64,000 bases of DNA from Halomonas sp. (GCF_030457605.1 NZ_JAKDUR010000005.1:25661-89660), one strand, 5' to 3'. Counted from the stretch's first letter, positions 1-21,954 are shown. Numbers and translations: made by a program. The notes: generated by a model from the sequence alone, not told the origin.

Positions 1-12
1 CATTCCAGCCTC

Positions 13-405
13 CTAGAATACGGTGCAGATGACTTCACCACCGACACCCGCCTGGCGCGCGGCGCGATCCGTCATCACCCCGTTGGAGGTGGTAACGATC
101 GCGATACCCAGGCCGTCGGCAACCCTGGGCAGATTGCTCTTGCCCTTGTACTGACGCAGAGACGGCTTGGAAACCCGCTGGATGTGGTCGATAACCGGCT
201 TGCCCTCAAAGTACTTGAGAGACACGGTCAGTTCGGGCTTTTGGCTTTCAGCCACCGCGTAATCGGTGATGTAGCCCTCTTCTTTCAGCACGCGGGCCAC
301 TTCCACTTTCAGCTTGGAAGACGGCATGGTTGCCGTCTCCTTGGTGGCCATCTGCGCATTGCGGATACGGGTAAACATATCCGCCAGAGTGTCTTGCATG
401 CTCAT
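13..405 (-). CDS. rpsH: 30S ribosomal protein S8
   Basis: [18 protein letters not shown]...; spc operon order. Confidence 0.97.
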   Translation of the reverse strand: MSMQDTLADMFTRIRNAQMATKETATMPSSKLKVEVARVLKEEGYITDYAVAESQKPELTVSLKYFEGKPVIDHIQRVSKPSLRQYKGKSNLPRVADGLGIAIVTTSNGVMTDRAARQAGVGGEVICTVF

Positions 406-438
406 TTAATGTGCGCTCCTGATGTATCTACGTGGCCC

Positions 439-744
439 TTACCAGCTGGACTTCTTGAGTCCAGGGACGTCGCCACGCATGGCGGCTTCACGCAGCTTGT
501 TACGGCCGAGGCCGAACTTGTTATAAAAACCGTGCGGACGGCCGGTCACGCGGCAGCGGTTACGCTGGCGTACCGGGCTTGAGTCGCGCGGCAGTTGCTG
601 CAGCTTGAGCTGCGCGTCGAAGCGCTCTTCGTCAGAAGCGTTCACGTTTTGAGCGATTGCCTTTAGCTCGGCACGCTTGGCCGCGTACTTCTCGACCAGC
701 TTGGCGCGCTTTTGCTCACGCTCTACCATGCTTTTCTTTGCCAT
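439..744 (-). CDS. rpsN: 30S ribosomal protein S14
   Basis: [21 protein letters not shown]; operon context. Confidence 0.97.
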   Translation of the reverse strand: MAKKSMVEREQKRAKLVEKYAAKRAELKAIAQNVNASDEERFDAQLKLQQLPRDSSPVRQRNRCRVTGRPHGFYNKFGLGRNKLREAAMRGDVPGLKKSSW

Positions 745-754
745 GATCCAACCC

Positions 755-1294
755 TTATTTCTTGAACGGGAAGTTCAGCGCACGCAACAGTGCACGACCT
801 TCCTCGTCGGTGTTGGCAGTAGTGGTGACAGTCACATCCAGGCCCCGAACACGATCGACTTTATCATATTCGATCTCCGGGAAGATGAGCTGTTCACGCA
901 CCCCCATAGAATAGTTGCCGCGACCGTCGAAAGACTTCGGGTTGAGACCACGGAAGTCACGCACGCGAGGAATCGCGATGTTTACCAGACGGTCAAGGAA
1001 GTCCCACATACGCTCAGCGCGCAGCGTGACCTTGATACCGATCGGCCAACCTTCACGCACCTTGAAGCCCGCGATGGACTTGCGTGCCTTGGTCACCAAC
1101 GGCTTTTGACCGGAGATCTTCTCCAGGTCGCCGATGGCATTGTCGATCAGCTTTTTATCGCTGACCGCGTCGCCGATGCCCATGTTCAGGGTCACTTTCG
1201 TGATCCGGGGCACCTGCATTACGTTGGCGTAGCTGAACTCACTTGTGAGCTGCGACACCACTTCGTTTTGATAACGTTCTTTCAAGTTCGCCAT
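755..1294 (-). CDS. rplE: 50S ribosomal protein L5
   Basis: [13 protein letters not shown]...; operon context. Confidence 0.97.
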   Translation of the reverse strand: MANLKERYQNEVVSQLTSEFSYANVMQVPRITKVTLNMGIGDAVSDKKLIDNAIGDLEKISGQKPLVTKARKSIAGFKVREGWPIGIKVTLRAERMWDFLDRLVNIAIPRVRDFRGLNPKSFDGRGNYSMGVREQLIFPEIEYDKVDRVRGLDVTVTTTANTDEEGRALLRALNFPFKK

Positions 1295-1312
1295 TTTGCT
1301 ACCCGACTCACG

Positions 1313-1627
1313 TTAGGCGTCGATCTGCGACTGCGTCGACTTGTAGATACGTACCTTGGTACCGTCTTCCTTTACCTGGAAGCCGACGCGATCCGCCTTA
1401 CCGGTCTCCGAATTGAAGATGGCTACGTTGGACGCGTGAATCGGAGCCTCGCGCTCGACGATACCGCCCTGATTTCCCGCCATGGGATTTGGCTTGGTGT
1501 GACGCTTGATCATGTTCACACCGGACACCACGAAACGGTTTTCAAGTACCCGCTTCACCGTGCCACGCTTGCCCTTGTCCTTCCCGGCGAGGACGATGAC
1601 TTCATCGTCACGTTTGATCTTTTGCAT
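1313..1627 (-). CDS. rplX: 50S ribosomal protein L24
   Basis: [20 protein letters not shown]. Confidence 0.97.
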   Translation of the reverse strand: MQKIKRDDEVIVLAGKDKGKRGTVKRVLENRFVVSGVNMIKRHTKPNPMAGNQGGIVEREAPIHASNVAIFNSETGKADRVGFQVKEDGTKVRIYKSTQSQIDA

Positions 1628-1641
1628 ATCCGCCTCGCTCC

Positions 1642-2013
1642 TTACAGCACTTCAGGCGCTAAGGAAATGATCTTCATGAACTTTTCGTTGCGCAGTTCAC
1701 GAGTGACCGGCCCGAAAATACGCGTGCCGACCGGCTGTTCGTTGGTGTTTTGCAACAGAACCGCCGCATTTCCATCGAAACGGATCAGCGAACCGTCGGG
1801 ACGACGGACGCCGCTTTTCGTACGAACGACTACCGCTTTCATGACCTGGCCTTTTTTGACCTTGCCGCGCGGAATCGCTTCTTTCACTGACACCTTGATG
1901 ACGTCACCAACACGAGCGTAGCGGCGATGCGAACCGCCCAGCACCTTGATGCATTGCACCCGGCGCGCTCCGCTGTTGTCAGCGACATCCAGTATTGTCT
2001 GAGTCTGAATCAT
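1642..2013 (-). CDS. rplN: 50S ribosomal protein L14
   Basis: [27 protein letters not shown]. Confidence 0.98.
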   Translation of the reverse strand: MIQTQTILDVADNSGARRVQCIKVLGGSHRRYARVGDVIKVSVKEAIPRGKVKKGQVMKAVVVRTKSGVRRPDGSLIRFDGNAAVLLQNTNEQPVGTRIFGPVTRELRNEKFMKIISLAPEVL

Positions 2014-2064
2014 CGGTTTTCTCCAAACCTAATCTGACTGCACTTGCTGAACAGACGCAGGAAG

Positions 2065-2334
2065 TTACCCTTTGGCCTGTTCAACCACTTCGACCAGCGC
2101 CCAGGATTTTTTCCTGGATAGCGGACGGCATTCCTGAATGGAAACCGTATCGCCAGCCTTCGCCTGGTTCGCCTCGTCATGGGCGTGCAGCTTAGTGGAG
2201 CGCTTGAGGTATTTTCCGTAGATCGGGTGACGCTCACGGCGCTCGATCATCACAACGATGGACTTGTCCATCTTGTCACTCACCACCTTGCCGGTGAGCG
2301 TACGTGTTTTCTTTTCTTCGGCCATCTCAGTCAC
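2065..2334 (-). CDS. rpsQ: 30S ribosomal protein S17
   Basis: [18 protein letters not shown]; exact start uncertain (MAEEKK at 2325 possible). Confidence 0.96.
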   Translation of the reverse strand: MTEMAEEKKTRTLTGKVVSDKMDKSIVVMIERRERHPIYGKYLKRSTKLHAHDEANQAKAGDTVSIQECRPLSRKKSWALVEVVEQAKG

Positions 2335-2521
2335 CTGCCTTCTCGTTGAGCACAGTCTTCACGCGGGCAATGTCCCGACGGACCTGCTTAAGCAGATGAG
2401 TCTGGCTCAGTTGGCCGGTGGCCTTCTGCATGCGCAGGTTAAACTGCTCGCGAAGGAGCTCAAGGATCTGTTCCTGAAGCTCTCCGGCGGATTTTTCACG
2501 AATTTCCTGGGCTTTCATCAC
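2327..2521 (-). CDS. rpmC: 50S ribosomal protein L29
   Basis: [16 protein letters not shown]...; between rplP and rpsQ. Confidence 0.96.
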   Translation of the reverse strand: MMKAQEIREKSAGELQEQILELLREQFNLRMQKATGQLSQTHLLKQVRRDIARVKTVLNEKAGD

Positions 2522-2931
2522 ATCACCGTCCGTTTAGCAAAGGTGGTGGATACGGGCATTTTCTGTGAAGCAAGCTCAAACGCTTCGCGCGCAAGCTCTT
2601 CAGAAACACCTTCAATCTCATAAAGAACCCGACCCGGCTGGATCTGGGCAACCCAGTACTCAACAGAGCCTTTACCCTTACCCATACGAACTTCGAGCGG
2701 CTTTTTGGAGATCGGCTTGTCAGGGAATACGCGGATCCAGATCTTGCCGCCACGTTTTACGTGACGCGTGATCGCACGACGGCCGGCTTCGATCTGGCGC
2801 GCCGTAACGCGACCACGACCTGTTGCCTTAAGGCCATATTCCCCGAAGCTAATCCTGCTTCCGCGATGCGCGAGGCCACGATTACGGCCTTTTTGCACCT
2901 TGCGGAATTTTAAACGCTTGGGTTGTAACAT
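2518..2931 (-). CDS. rplP: 50S ribosomal protein L16
   Basis: [19 protein letters not shown]. Confidence 0.98.
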   Translation of the reverse strand: MLQPKRLKFRKVQKGRNRGLAHRGSRISFGEYGLKATGRGRVTARQIEAGRRAITRHVKRGGKIWIRVFPDKPISKKPLEVRMGKGKGSVEYWVAQIQPGRVLYEIEGVSEELAREAFELASQKMPVSTTFAKRTVM

Positions 2932-2946
2932 CGACTCACTCTCCCC

Positions 2947-3645
2947 TTACCTGGAACCTTTCTTCTTGGGCGCGTTACCGGCAGGCTGCTTGGCCTTGGC
3001 ACGAACTTCCTCGATACCGCCGAGGATTTCACCCTTGAAGATCCACACTTTGACGCCGATGACGCCGTAGGTGGTGTGAGCTTCGTAAGTGGCGTAGTCG
3101 ATGTCCGCACGCAGTGTATGCAGCGGGACGCGACCTTCGCGGTACCATTCGGTACGTGCGATTTCAGCACCACCCAAACGACCTGACAGCTGAATCTTGA
3201 TGCCGCCAGCACCCAGGCGCATGGAGTTCTGTACCGCGCGCTTCATGGCACGACGGAACATCACCCGGCGCTCGAGCTGACCGGCAACGTTGGCAGCTAC
3301 CAGTTTGGCATCCAGCTCCGGCTTGCGAACTTCTTCAATGTTCACGTGCACCGGAACGCCCATCAGCTGGGCAAGATCGCGGCGCAGACGGTCAACGTCT
3401 TCACCTTTCTTGCCGATCACAATACCCGGACGGGCAGTGTGGATCGTGATGCGGGCGTTGTTTGCCGGACGCTCGATGTGAATGCGGCTTACGGAGGCGT
3501 TTTTCAAACGCTCTGCCAGGAAGCTACGCACTTCGAGATCGTTGTTGAGCTTATCGGCATAAGCGCCGCGCTCGGCATACCAGACAGAAGCATGGTCTTT
3601 GACAATGCCCAGTCGAATGCCTATTGGATTGACTTTCTGACCCAT
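2947..3645 (-). CDS. rpsC: 30S ribosomal protein S3
   Basis: [24 protein letters not shown]. Confidence 0.98.
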   Translation of the reverse strand: MGQKVNPIGIRLGIVKDHASVWYAERGAYADKLNNDLEVRSFLAERLKNASVSRIHIERPANNARITIHTARPGIVIGKKGEDVDRLRRDLAQLMGVPVHVNIEEVRKPELDAKLVAANVAGQLERRVMFRRAMKRAVQNSMRLGAGGIKIQLSGRLGGAEIARTEWYREGRVPLHTLRADIDYATYEAHTTYGVIGVKVWIFKGEILGGIEEVRAKAKQPAGNAPKKKGSR

Positions 3646-3656
3646 CTGGTCGACTC

Positions 3657-3989
3657 CTACTTCTCGGCTACCTTGACGGTGATGTGGCAGGTGCGCTTCA
3701 AGATACGATCCGCGCGGCCTTTGGCACGCGGCTTGATACGCTTGAGCGTCATGCCCTCATCGACGCAGATGGTCGAGACACGCAGCTCGTCGATATCCAT
3801 GCCGTTATTTTCTTCCGCGTTTGCAATGGCGGACTGAAGCACTTTCTTGACCAATGTGGCAGCCTTCTTCGGTGAGAAGGTCAGCAGGTCGAGTGCTTCG
3901 GCGACCGGTTTGTCGCGCACCTGGTCAGCCACCAAACGGGCCTTTTGGGCGGATAACCGAGCGCCACGCAGCTTAGCTGTGACTTCCAT
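3657..3989 (-). CDS. rplV: 50S ribosomal protein L22
   Basis: [21 protein letters not shown]. Confidence 0.97.
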   Translation of the reverse strand: MEVTAKLRGARLSAQKARLVADQVRDKPVAEALDLLTFSPKKAATLVKKVLQSAIANAEENNGMDIDELRVSTICVDEGMTLKRIKPRAKGRADRILKRTCHITVKVAEK

Positions 3990-4006
3990 CTCTAATCCTC
4001 TCTGGC

Positions 4007-4282
4007 TTACCGTTTGGCTTTCTTGTCCGCCACGTGCCCGCGATAAAGGCGGGTGGCAGCGAATTCGCCCAGCTTGTGGCCAACCATTTCCTCGGAGACG
4101 TGCACCGGGACGTGTTGGCGACCGTTATGAACTGCAATGGTCAGGCCTACCATGTTGGGTAGTACCATCGAACGACGCGACCAGGTCTTGATCGGTTTGC
4201 GATCGTTCTTTTCCGCTGCAGTCTCGACCTTCTTCAAAAGATGAAGGTCAATGAAGGGACCTTTCTTTAGTGAACGTGGCAC
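4007..4282 (-). CDS. rpsS: 30S ribosomal protein S19
   Basis: [19 protein letters not shown]. Confidence 0.98.
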   Translation of the reverse strand: MPRSLKKGPFIDLHLLKKVETAAEKNDRKPIKTWSRRSMVLPNMVGLTIAVHNGRQHVPVHVSEEMVGHKLGEFAATRLYRGHVADKKAKR

Positions 4283-4304
4283 AGCCGTTACCCCTTAATG
4301 TCTG

Positions 4305-5132
4305 TTACTTGGCCTTGCGGCGACGAACGATAAGTGCGTCGGTGCGCTTGTTCTTGCGGGTCTTGTAACCCTTGGTGGGAACGCCCCACGGGGTGACCGG
4401 GTGACGACCGCCGCTGGAGCGACCTTCACCACCGCCGTGCGGGTGGTCTACCGGGTTCATCGCCACACCGCGAACGGTCGGACGCACACCTCTCCAACGC
4501 TTCGCACCGGCCTTGCCAAGTTGACGCAGGCTGTGCTCGGAGTTGCTCACTTGACCCAGGGTCGCACGGCACTCGGCCAGGACCTTGCGCGTTTCGCCGG
4601 AGCGGAGACGCAGGGTAACGTAGTTGCCTTCACGAGCGACCAGCTGGGCGCTAGTGCCGGCACTGCGAGCAATTTGCGCGCCTTTACCCGGCTTGAGTTC
4701 GATACCGTGAACGGTGGAACCCAGCGGAATGTTGCGCAGCGGCAAGGCATTGCCTTTCCTGATGGGTGCGTTGACACCTGATTCCAGCACGTCGCCGGCG
4801 CTGACGCCACGCGGTGCAATGATGTAACGACGTTCGCCATCAGCATACTTCAGCAGCGCGATATGAGCGCTACGGTTCGGGTCGTATTCCAGACGCTCAA
4901 CGGTGGCGGGAACGCCATCCTTGGTGCGTTTGAAATCGATCAACCGATAGTGGTGACGGTGACCACCGCCGACGTGGCGGCTGGTGATGCGACCGTTGTT
5001 GTTACGACCACCGGTCTTGGACTGCTTTTCCAGAAGCGGTGCATAAGCACGGCCCTTGTGCAGCTTGTCGCCCACGATCTTGACGACGTGACGACGACCG
5101 GCGGATGTTGGTTTGGTCTTGACGATTGCCAT
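4305..5132 (-). CDS. rplB: 50S ribosomal protein L2
   Basis: [16 protein letters not shown]...[13 protein letters not shown]. Confidence 0.98.
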   Translation of the reverse strand: MAIVKTKPTSAGRRHVVKIVGDKLHKGRAYAPLLEKQSKTGGRNNNGRITSRHVGGGHRHHYRLIDFKRTKDGVPATVERLEYDPNRSAHIALLKYADGERRYIIAPRGVSAGDVLESGVNAPIRKGNALPLRNIPLGSTVHGIELKPGKGAQIARSAGTSAQLVAREGNYVTLRLRSGETRKVLAECRATLGQVSNSEHSLRQLGKAGAKRWRGVRPTVRGVAMNPVDHPHGGGEGRSSGGRHPVTPWGVPTKGYKTRKNKRTDALIVRRRKAK

Positions 5133-5148
5133 TATCCGTACTCCTGCC

Positions 5149-5445
5149 CTATTCGGCGCCAGCGAAGTCTTCGAGCGTTTCGCCCGCAGCCAAGGTCACG
5201 TACGCCTTGCGATAACCTTTACGCAGGCCAACGCCGTGTGCTGTACGCTTGGTTTTACCCTTGACGTTCAGTGTCTGAACACCATCAACCTTCTTGCCAA
5301 AAAGGGCTTCGACAGCCTTTTTGATTTCAGGTTTGGTAGCGTCGCTCGCCACTCTGAAAACGTACTGATTGCGCTCTGCTGCCATCGCGGCCTTTTCGGT
5401 CACGTGCGGCCCAAGCAGAACCTTGAATACGCGTTCCTGGTTCAT
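5149..5445 (-). CDS. rplW: 50S ribosomal protein L23
   Basis: [19 protein letters not shown]. Confidence 0.97.
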   Translation of the reverse strand: MNQERVFKVLLGPHVTEKAAMAAERNQYVFRVASDATKPEIKKAVEALFGKKVDGVQTLNVKGKTKRTAHGVGLRKGYRKAYVTLAAGETLEDFAGAE

Positions 5446-6047
5446 GCCAGCTTCTCCTCGAATTTACGCAGGGCGGAGACGGTGATCAGCACCTTGTCAA
5501 AGGCAACCAGGCTCACCGGGTCAGCTGCTGCAACGTCCACCACGTCAACGTGGGGAAGATTGCGCGCGGCCAGATAGAGCTTCTCATCAACGTCTTCGGT
5601 GACGATCAGCGCTTTTTCCAGCTCAAGCTCTTTAAGCTTGGCAGCAACCTGCTTGGTCTTGGGTGCATCAACGGCGAATTCTTCCACCACCACCAGACGT
5701 TCCTGGCGCACGAGCTCAGACAGGATGGAACGCATCGCGGCGCGATACATTTTGCGGTTAACCTTCTGGGAGTGATCCTGCGGACGCGCCGCGAAGGTTA
5801 CGCCGCCGCTGCGCCAGATCGGCGAGCGGATGGTGCCGGCGCGGGCGCGACCGGTACCCTTCTGACGCCACGGCTTCTTGCCACCGCCACGTACGTCAGA
5901 ACGATTCTTTTGTGCACGAGTGCCCTGGCGGCCACCGGCGAGATACGCCGTGACGACCTGGTGAACCAGCGCCTCGTTGAATTCTTTGCCAAAGGTGGCG
6001 TCGGCTACTTCGACGGTACCCGCGCCTGCAGCAAGATTCAGATTCAT
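5442..6047 (-). CDS. rplD: 50S ribosomal protein L4
   Basis: [30 protein letters not shown]. Confidence 0.98.
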   Translation of the reverse strand: MNLNLAAGAGTVEVADATFGKEFNEALVHQVVTAYLAGGRQGTRAQKNRSDVRGGGKKPWRQKGTGRARAGTIRSPIWRSGGVTFAARPQDHSQKVNRKMYRAAMRSILSELVRQERLVVVEEFAVDAPKTKQVAAKLKELELEKALIVTEDVDEKLYLAARNLPHVDVVDVAAADPVSLVAFDKVLITVSALRKFEEKLA

Positions 6048-6061
6048 TGGTATTATCCCCT

Positions 6062-6700
6062 TCAGCCAGCTTTCACGGCGCTGCGTACGATAACGTCGCT
6101 GCCGGTTGCTCCCGGTACGGCGCCCTTGATAAGCAGCAGGTTGCGCTCGGCATCGATACGGACGACTTCAAGGCTCTGCACGGTGCAGCGGGCGTTACCC
6201 ATCTGACCGGCCATCTTTTTGCCCTTGAATACGCGACCCGGTGTTTGACACATGCCGATAGAGCCCGGCGCGCGGTGCGCGAGCGAGTTACCGTGGGTCA
6301 TGTCCTGGGTGCTGAAGTTCCAGCGCTTTACGCCGCCCTGGAAACCTTTACCCTTGGAGGTACCGGTCACGTCGATCAACTGACCAGCTTCGAAGAGGGA
6401 TACGGTGAGTTCGCCGCCAACCTCAGGAGCCTGCTCGCCTTCTTCAAGACGAAACTCCATCAGTGAACGGCCAGCTTCAACACCTGCCTTGGCAAACTGT
6501 CCAGCTTGCGCCTTGGTAAGGTGTTTTGCTTTGCGGGAGCCGGTTGTTACCTGAACCGCCGCGTAGCCGTCAGACTCGACAGACTTCACACGCGTGACGC
6601 GGTTAGGATCAACCTCAATAACGGTTACGGGCACTGATGCACCGTCTTCGGTAAAGACACGGGTCATCCCGGCCTTTGTACCGACCAAACCGATAGTCAT
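6062..6700 (-). CDS. rplC: 50S ribosomal protein L3
   Basis: [20 protein letters not shown]; start chosen at 6700, not the longer ORF start. Confidence 0.97.
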   Translation of the reverse strand: MTIGLVGTKAGMTRVFTEDGASVPVTVIEVDPNRVTRVKSVESDGYAAVQVTTGSRKAKHLTKAQAGQFAKAGVEAGRSLMEFRLEEGEQAPEVGGELTVSLFEAGQLIDVTGTSKGKGFQGGVKRWNFSTQDMTHGNSLAHRAPGSIGMCQTPGRVFKGKKMAGQMGNARCTVQSLEVVRIDAERNLLLIKGAVPGATGSDVIVRSAVKAG

Positions 6701-6790
6701 TCTCAGTTCTCCTATAGTGTACGGGGCTATCACCCGCTATGGCTGCCCTTTCCAGAGCATTCCACTAGCACGTTGTGTGGCGCCTCACGG

Positions 6791-6847
6791 CGCGGCGGCT
6801 GCTGCTCACTGCTAACACGAAAAGGTGGAAGTGAGCGCTGGGCCGCG
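6791..6847 (-). promoter_or_regulatory. Structured rpsJ-rplC intergenic leader (inverted repeats)
   Basis: cgcggc(6791-6796)/gccgcg(6842-6847) outer arms and gctcact(6804-6810)/agtgagc(6830-6836) inner arms. Confidence 0.45.
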
Positions 6848-6861
6848 AGTGTCTAGTGTTA

Positions 6862-7173
6862 TTAGTCGAGCTTGATTTGCACGTCAACGCCTGCGGCGAG
6901 GTCGAGCTTCATCAACGCATCCACTGTTTTCTCGGTCGGCTCGACAATGTCAAGCACACGCTTGTGAGTGCGAATCTCGTACTGATCACGCGCATCCTTG
7001 TTGACGTGCGGTGAAATCAATACGGTATAGCGCTCGCGATTGGTCGGCAGCGGGATCGGACCGCGAACCTGAGCACCAGTGCGCTTGGCGGTATCAACGA
7101 TTTCCGCGGTAGACTGGTCGATCAGGCGATGGTCGAACGCTTTCAACCGAATGCGAATCTTCTGGTTCTGCAT
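6862..7173 (-). CDS. rpsJ: 30S ribosomal protein S10
   Basis: [20 protein letters not shown]. Confidence 0.98.
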   Translation of the reverse strand: MQNQKIRIRLKAFDHRLIDQSTAEIVDTAKRTGAQVRGPIPLPTNRERYTVLISPHVNKDARDQYEIRTHKRVLDIVEPTEKTVDALMKLDLAAGVDVQIKLD

Positions 7174-7288
7174 TTGCCCTAAACTCCAATGGATGTCGAC
7201 GGCGCGAGCCGTCTACCCACGCATTCAAAGGATGCGCATTATAGGCACACTGACGAGAGGTGTCAAACACTTCCCGTCAGTGCGCAGA

Positions 7289-7313
7289 AAGGGGGCTCTG
7301 CCGAGCCCCCTCC
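7289..7313 (-). terminator. Probable terminator downstream of tuf
   Basis: aagggggctctgccgagccccct hairpin just after the tuf stop. Confidence 0.6.
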
Positions 7314-7333
7314 GGAACCCCTGGAGGTTCTGC

Positions 7334-8527
<1,194 letters not shown>

Positions 8528-8556
8528 TGCTATAACCTCTTTACGTTAGCTAACGG

Positions 8557-10680
8557 TTAACCGTTTTGGTTGATGACGGCTTCTACGATGCTGGAGGGCG
8601 CCTCTTCGTACTGCGCAAACTCCATGGAGTAGCTAGCACGGCCCTGGGTCTGGGAGCGCAGATCGGTTGCGTACCCGAACATCTCGCCCAGCGGCACCGT
8701 GGCGCGGATGACTTTACCAGCGGATGTGTCATCCATGCCCTGCACCAGACCGCGACGACGGTTCAGGTCGCCCATGACGTCACCCATGAAATCCTCGGGG
8801 GTCACGACCTCGACCTTCATCACCGGTTCCAGCAGCACGGCCTTGGCCTTTTTGGCACCTTCTTTGATTGCCATGGAAGAGGCAATCTTGAACGCGGTCT
8901 CGTTGGAGTCCACGTCATGGTAGGAACCATCAAGCAGCGTGACCTTGACGTCAATCATCGGATAGCCCGCGATAACGCCGTTTTTCAGCTGCTCAGCGGC
9001 CCCTTTTTCGACGGCAGGTATGTATTCCTTGGGAACGACACCGCCAACGATTTCGGAGTTGAACTTGAAGAAGATCTCGTCGTCGCCCTCACCTTTTTCC
9101 TCGTAGGTCAAAGGCTCGATGCGCATGACAACGTGACCGTACTGACCGCGACCACCGGACTGGCGAACAAACTTGCCTTCCTGCTCGACACTGCCACGGA
9201 TGGTTTCGCGGTAGGCGACCTGCGGCTTGCCGATGTTGGCTTCGACCTTGAACTCGCGACGCATGCGGTCAACGAGGATATCCAGGTGAAGCTCACCCAT
9301 GCCCGAGATGATGGTCTGGCCGGTCTCTTCGTCGGTCTTGACCTGGAAGGACGGGTCTTCCTGGGCCAGCTTGCCCAGAGCAACGCCCATCTTTTCCTGA
9401 TCAGGCTTGGACTTGGGCTCGACGGCTACCGAGATAACCGGATCCGGGAACTCCATGCGCTCAAGCACGATCTTGTCGGTAATGTCGCACAGCGTATCAC
9501 CGGTGGTCACGTCTTTCAGGCCGATACATGCGGCGATATCGCCGGCACGCACTTCCTTGATCTCTTCGCGCGAGTTGGCGTGCATCTGCACGATACGACC
9601 AACGCGCTCTTTCTTTTCCTTGACCGAGTTGAACACGCTGTCACCGGAATTCAACACGCCCGAGTAAACGCGGATGAAGGTCAGCGTACCCACGAACGGG
9701 TCGGTGGCGATCTTGAACGCCAACGCCGAGAACGGTGCCTTGTCGTCGGCTTCACGAGTCGCAACGGTAGCATCCTTGTCGTCCAGCTCACCTTCAATGG
9801 CCTTGACTTCGGTCGGCGACGGCAGATAGTCGATAACCGCATCAAGCACGGCCTGAACGCCCTTGTTCTTGAACGCCGAGCCGCAAGTGACCAGCACGAT
9901 CTCGTTGTCGAGGGTACGACGACGCAGGCCGGCCTTGATTTCGGCGATGGTCAGCTCCCCTTCTTCGAGGTACTTTTCCATCAGCTCTTCAGAAGACTCG
10001 GCAGCGGCTTCCACCATCTCTTCACGGTACTTGTCAGCGGTTTCCTGCAGCTCGGCAGGAATGTCCACCAGGTCGTAGGTCGCGCCGAAATCAGCCTCGT
10101 TCCAAAGAACAGCCTTCATTTCGAGCAGATCGATCACGCCCTTGAAGTCCTCTTCCGTGCCCCAGTTGATCTGGATTGGCACGGCGTTGGCGTTCAGGCG
10201 ATCACCGAGCTGGTCAATGACATTGAAGAAATCGGCGCCGGTACGGTCCATCTTGTTGACAAAAACCATGCGCGGCACTTCGTACTTGTCGGCCTGGCGC
10301 CATACGGTTTCGGTCTGCGGCTGTACGCCGGAGCTGCCGCACAGCACAACAACGGCGCAGTCAAGCACGCGCAGGGAACGCTCAACTTCGATAGTGAAGT
10401 CAACGTGCCCCGGAGTGTCGATGATGTTGATACGGTGCTCGTCGAACTGGTGGTTCATACCTTTCCAGAACGTGGTAACAGCAGCCGAGGTAATGGTGAT
10501 ACCACGCTCCTGCTCCTGAGCCATCCAGTCGGTGGTCGACGCACCTTCGTGGGTCTCACCCAGCTTGTGGTTGATGCCCGTATAAAACAACACACGCTCG
10601 GTGGTGGTTGTTTTACCGGCATCGACGTGGGCGACGATACCGAGGTTGCGGTAGCGATTTAGTGGAGTCTTGCGTGCCAC
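8557..10680 (-). CDS. fusA: Elongation factor G
   Basis: [35 protein letters not shown]. Confidence 0.99.
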   Translation of the reverse strand: MARKTPLNRYRNLGIVAHVDAGKTTTTERVLFYTGINHKLGETHEGASTTDWMAQEQERGITITSAAVTTFWKGMNHQFDEHRINIIDTPGHVDFTIEVERSLRVLDCAVVVLCGSSGVQPQTETVWRQADKYEVPRMVFVNKMDRTGADFFNVIDQLGDRLNANAVPIQINWGTEEDFKGVIDLLEMKAVLWNEADFGATYDLVDIPAELQETADKYREEMVEAAAESSEELMEKYLEEGELTIAEIKAGLRRRTLDNEIVLVTCGSAFKNKGVQAVLDAVIDYLPSPTEVKAIEGELDDKDATVATREADDKAPFSALAFKIATDPFVGTLTFIRVYSGVLNSGDSVFNSVKEKKERVGRIVQMHANSREEIKEVRAGDIAACIGLKDVTTGDTLCDITDKIVLERMEFPDPVISVAVEPKSKPDQEKMGVALGKLAQEDPSFQVKTDEETGQTIISGMGELHLDILVDRMRREFKVEANIGKPQVAYRETIRGSVEQEGKFVRQSGGRGQYGHVVMRIEPLTYEEKGEGDDEIFFKFNSEIVGGVVPKEYIPAVEKGAAEQLKNGVIAGYPMIDVKVTLLDGSYHDVDSNETAFKIASSMAIKEGAKKAKAVLLEPVMKVEVVTPEDFMGDVMGDLNRRRGLVQGMDDTSAGKVIRATVPLGEMFGYATDLRSQTQGRASYSMEFAQYEEAPSSIVEAVINQNG

Positions 10681-10746
10681 GGTGGAAACTCCCGTTTGTT
10701 GGCAATGCTCGTTAATCCAGCTAGCGACGCGTCAAGGCCTGAATCG

Positions 10747-10772
10747 CCGCCGCTGCCCGGTGGCAGCGGCGG
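10747..10772 (-). other. Perfect 11-bp-arm hairpin in the rpsG-fusA intergenic region
   Basis: ccgccgctgcc-cggt-ggcagcggcgg, without a T-tract. Confidence 0.5.
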
Positions 10773-10872
10773 GGTTGTTGCCACAGGGCGATCGGCAAAA
10801 AACCTGGCCGACGCCATGTTCAACAACATGCCTTCAAAACGCGAAACCGGTACGTTTCGCTCAGCGCCGCTA

Positions 10873-11343
10873 TTAGAAGCGGAAGTGAGAGAAGGCCTTG
10901 TTGGCTTCTGCCATGCGGTGTACGTCTTCACGCTTCTTGACAGCAGAACCCTTGCCATCGGCGGCGTCCAGCATTTCACCAGCCAGACGCTGCACCATGG
11001 TCTTTTCACCGCGGCGACGCGCCGCATCGGCCAGCCAGCGCATGGCAAGCGCCTGGCGACGAGACGGACGAACTTCAACCGGCACCTGATAGGTCGCACC
11101 GCCAACGCGGCGCGACTTGACTTCGACCATGGGCTGGATGGCTTCCAGCGCCTTGTCGAAAATCTCCAGCGGCTCTTCTTTACTGCGATCGGCAACCTTG
11201 TCCAACGCACCATAGACGATGCGCTCAGCTACGGACTTCTTGCCACTGATCATCAGGTGGTTCATGAACTTGGCCAAGCGCTCACTTTTGAACTTGGGAT
11301 CCGGCAGGATCTCGCGCTTCGCTACAACCTTTCTTCTAGGCAT
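10873..11343 (-). CDS. rpsG: 30S ribosomal protein S7
   Basis: [18 protein letters not shown]. Confidence 0.98.
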   Translation of the reverse strand: MPRRKVVAKREILPDPKFKSERLAKFMNHLMISGKKSVAERIVYGALDKVADRSKEEPLEIFDKALEAIQPMVEVKSRRVGGATYQVPVEVRPSRRQALAMRWLADAARRRGEKTMVQRLAGEMLDAADGKGSAVKKREDVHRMAEANKAFSHFRF

Positions 11344-11504
11344 GATAAGCCCTCTATCAAGGATCCTTCAGGTAAACCCGGAACTCGCACCGAGCGCCTT
11401 GTGCTCAAGGTGCCGCCCGACCTTACTCTTATCAGACCGTTACATGAATATTGCCCATAAGGCAGCATGCCATCGCTGCTGCCGGCGTCATTTCAGTCCG
11501 CGGA

Positions 11505-11879
11505 TCAGGACTTCGGACGCTTGGTGCCGTATTTGGAACGACCCTGACGACGGTTCTGTACGCCAGAGGTATCAAGCGCGCCGCGAACGGTGTGATAACG
11601 CACACCCGGCAAATCCTTGACACGACCGCCGCGGATCAGAACCACGGAGTGTTCTTGCAGGTTATGACCTTCACCGCCGATGTAGGAGGCGACCTCAAAC
11701 CCGTTGGTCAGGCGCACACGGCAAACCTTACGCAGGGCCGAGTTCGGCTTTTTCGGGGTGGTGGTGTAAACGCGGGTGCAAACGCCGCGTTTTTGCGGGC
11801 AGGCCTGAAGCGCCGGCACGTCATTCTTGCTGACGGGGCGCTTGCGCGGCTTGCGCACTAGCTGATTAATCGTTGCCAT
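11505..11879 (-). CDS. rpsL: 30S ribosomal protein S12
   Basis: [34 protein letters not shown]. Confidence 0.98.
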   Translation of the reverse strand: MATINQLVRKPRKRPVSKNDVPALQACPQKRGVCTRVYTTTPKKPNSALRKVCRVRLTNGFEVASYIGGEGHNLQEHSVVLIRGGRVKDLPGVRYHTVRGALDTSGVQNRRQGRSKYGTKRPKS

Positions 11880-12041
11880 AGTAAGTAGCTGACTCCAATG
11901 GTTGCCTGGCTTTAGCAGCAGATTCGGGCGCACCCGCCCCACTGTTAAAGGTGGCGCATTCTAATGGCTGAGCCGGCGTGGCGTCAAGGGCTGCGAGCAT
12001 TTTTGCCCGCCTTGTCGCCACGCCCGGCGCAGTGCCTCGGG

Positions 12042-16259
<4,218 letters not shown>

Positions 16260-16268
16260 TGGGGGCTC

Positions 16269-20348
<4,080 letters not shown>

Positions 20349-20646
20349 CTGTATTCCCCAGCTTGTTCACCATGGGTGACCGATGCGCGTGGTCATCTGC
20401 CCCGCGGGCGTTTCAGACGCAGACAGCAAGCTCCTGGATGGGTAGCTCGCCGTCAAAAATCTTTATGTCGTGGCGTTTTTCAACGCCTTCTATTGCTGTT
20501 TCTGCCGTTTTTTTGCTGGCCGGCCACTCAAGGACCGAAAAACACCATTATCACAGCATGACAGCAACAGAAAAAGGCCGGCAGCGGGAAAGGCCCGCCG
20601 CCAGCCGAGTAAGCTTACGCAGCGCGTAAAGCCGACAGCATCAAGA

Positions 20647-21051
20647 TTACTTGAGCTCGACGGAGGCGCCAGCGTCTTCCAGCTTGGTCTTCGCTGCTTC
20701 AGCGTCGTCCTTGGACATGCCTTCCTTGATGGTCGCCGGCGCGCCGTCAACGGCACCCTTGGCTTCCTTCAGGCCAAGGCCTGTGATCTCACGAACGGCC
20801 TTGATCACGTTGACTTTCTTGTCGCCAGCGCCGGTCAGCACCAGGTCAAATTCAGTCTGTTCTTCAGCGGCTTCGGCTTCACCGCCGCCCGGGCCGGCAA
20901 CGACAGCTGCTGCTGCGGTTACGCCAAACTTCTCTTCCATCGCTTCGATCAGTTCGGCGACTTCCATCACGGACATGTCGGCGACGGCGTTGATGATATC
21001 GTCTTTGCTCAGTGCCATTGTTTCATTCCTAACGTTGCGGGAGTTTCGCAT
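20647..21051 (-). CDS. rplL: 50S ribosomal protein L7/L12
   Basis: [15 protein letters not shown]...; between rplJ and rpoB; native start probably internal (MALSKDDI). Confidence 0.97.
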   Translation of the reverse strand: MRNSRNVRNETMALSKDDIINAVADMSVMEVAELIEAMEEKFGVTAAAAVVAGPGGGEAEAAEEQTEFDLVLTGAGDKKVNVIKAVREITGLGLKEAKGAVDGAPATIKEGMSKDDAEAAKTKLEDAGASVELK

Positions 21052-21108
21052 CGGCGAAACTCAAAAGTTTTGCCTGGTTCATGCAGCCGGAGCCTGCGGA
21101 AAAGTGGC

Positions 21109-21612
21109 TTACGCCGCCTCTTCTTCTTTCTGGACGCGCAGGGCATCCAGCGTACGAACCAGCTTGCCAGCGGAAGCTTCTTTCATGACCGACATCAACT
21201 GGGCGATTGCCTCGTCGTAGGTCGGCAGACTTGCCAGACGGTCAATGTCGGCAGCCGGAATCAGCTCACCTTCGTAGGCCAGCGCCTTGACTTCGAAATC
21301 CGGTGCGGCTTTGATGAAATCCTTGAACAGACGCGCAGCAGCGCCGGGATGTTCATTGGAAAAAGCCAGCAGGGTCGGACCTACAAACGTCTCGTTCAGG
21401 CACTCCCACTGAGTACCTGTCAGGGCGCGGCGTGCCAGGGTGTTGCGCACAACACGGATCTGGACGCCATTCTCGCGGGCCTGCTTGCGCAGGTCGGTCA
21501 TCTTGTCGACCGCAACGCCACGAGAATCGGCAACAACGACGGAGAGTGCGTCCTTGGCCGCTTCACTGACTTCGGCAACAATCGCTTTCTTGCCTTCAAG
21601 TGCTAGTGGCAC
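21109..21612 (-). CDS. rplJ: 50S ribosomal protein L10
   Basis: [36 protein letters not shown] start with AAGGAG upstream. Confidence 0.95.
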   Translation of the reverse strand: MPLALEGKKAIVAEVSEAAKDALSVVVADSRGVAVDKMTDLRKQARENGVQIRVVRNTLARRALTGTQWECLNETFVGPTLLAFSNEHPGAAARLFKDFIKAAPDFEVKALAYEGELIPAADIDRLASLPTYDEAIAQLMSVMKEASAGKLVRTLDALRVQKEEEAA

Positions 21613-21764
21613 AGTGATCACTCCTTCGTGCCGAAATCTGTCACCAGATTCCGGAGTTACCATCCCTTTCCGAACCCGAAGGTAGCGGAAAGCCGTATAG
21701 AGATGGTGCTCACCAGAAAGGACAACGCTACACGTTAGCGTGACGTTGCACTGGCTGGCAGCAA

Positions 21765-21840
21765 CACCATCTGCGCAGGCGCTTGTGCATTAAGCCGTTT
21801 TTTCTACCCGGAAGCAGACAACGACACCTGCGGTCTTTGA
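21765..21840 (-). ncRNA. Ribosomal protein L10 leader (autoregulatory mRNA element)
   Basis: Minus-strand GACCGCAGGTG ... CGCCTGCGCAGATGGTG, resembling the L10-leader kink-turn pairing, in the rplA-rplJ intergenic region. Confidence 0.65.
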
Positions 21841-21954
21841 CGGTGCACCGCATTCAGCACGGAGACCGCAAAGTTCTTGCTCATTAAAACTTCTTCCGGC
21901 ACCCAGCCGGGCAACGCGCCTGGCCGGGTGCTTGTTCGGGCTTCACTGCCGGGC

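Noticed and set aside
8566-10662. 698-aa plus-strand ORF opposite fusA
   Set aside because: Antisense shadow ORF; fusA is unambiguous on the minus strand.
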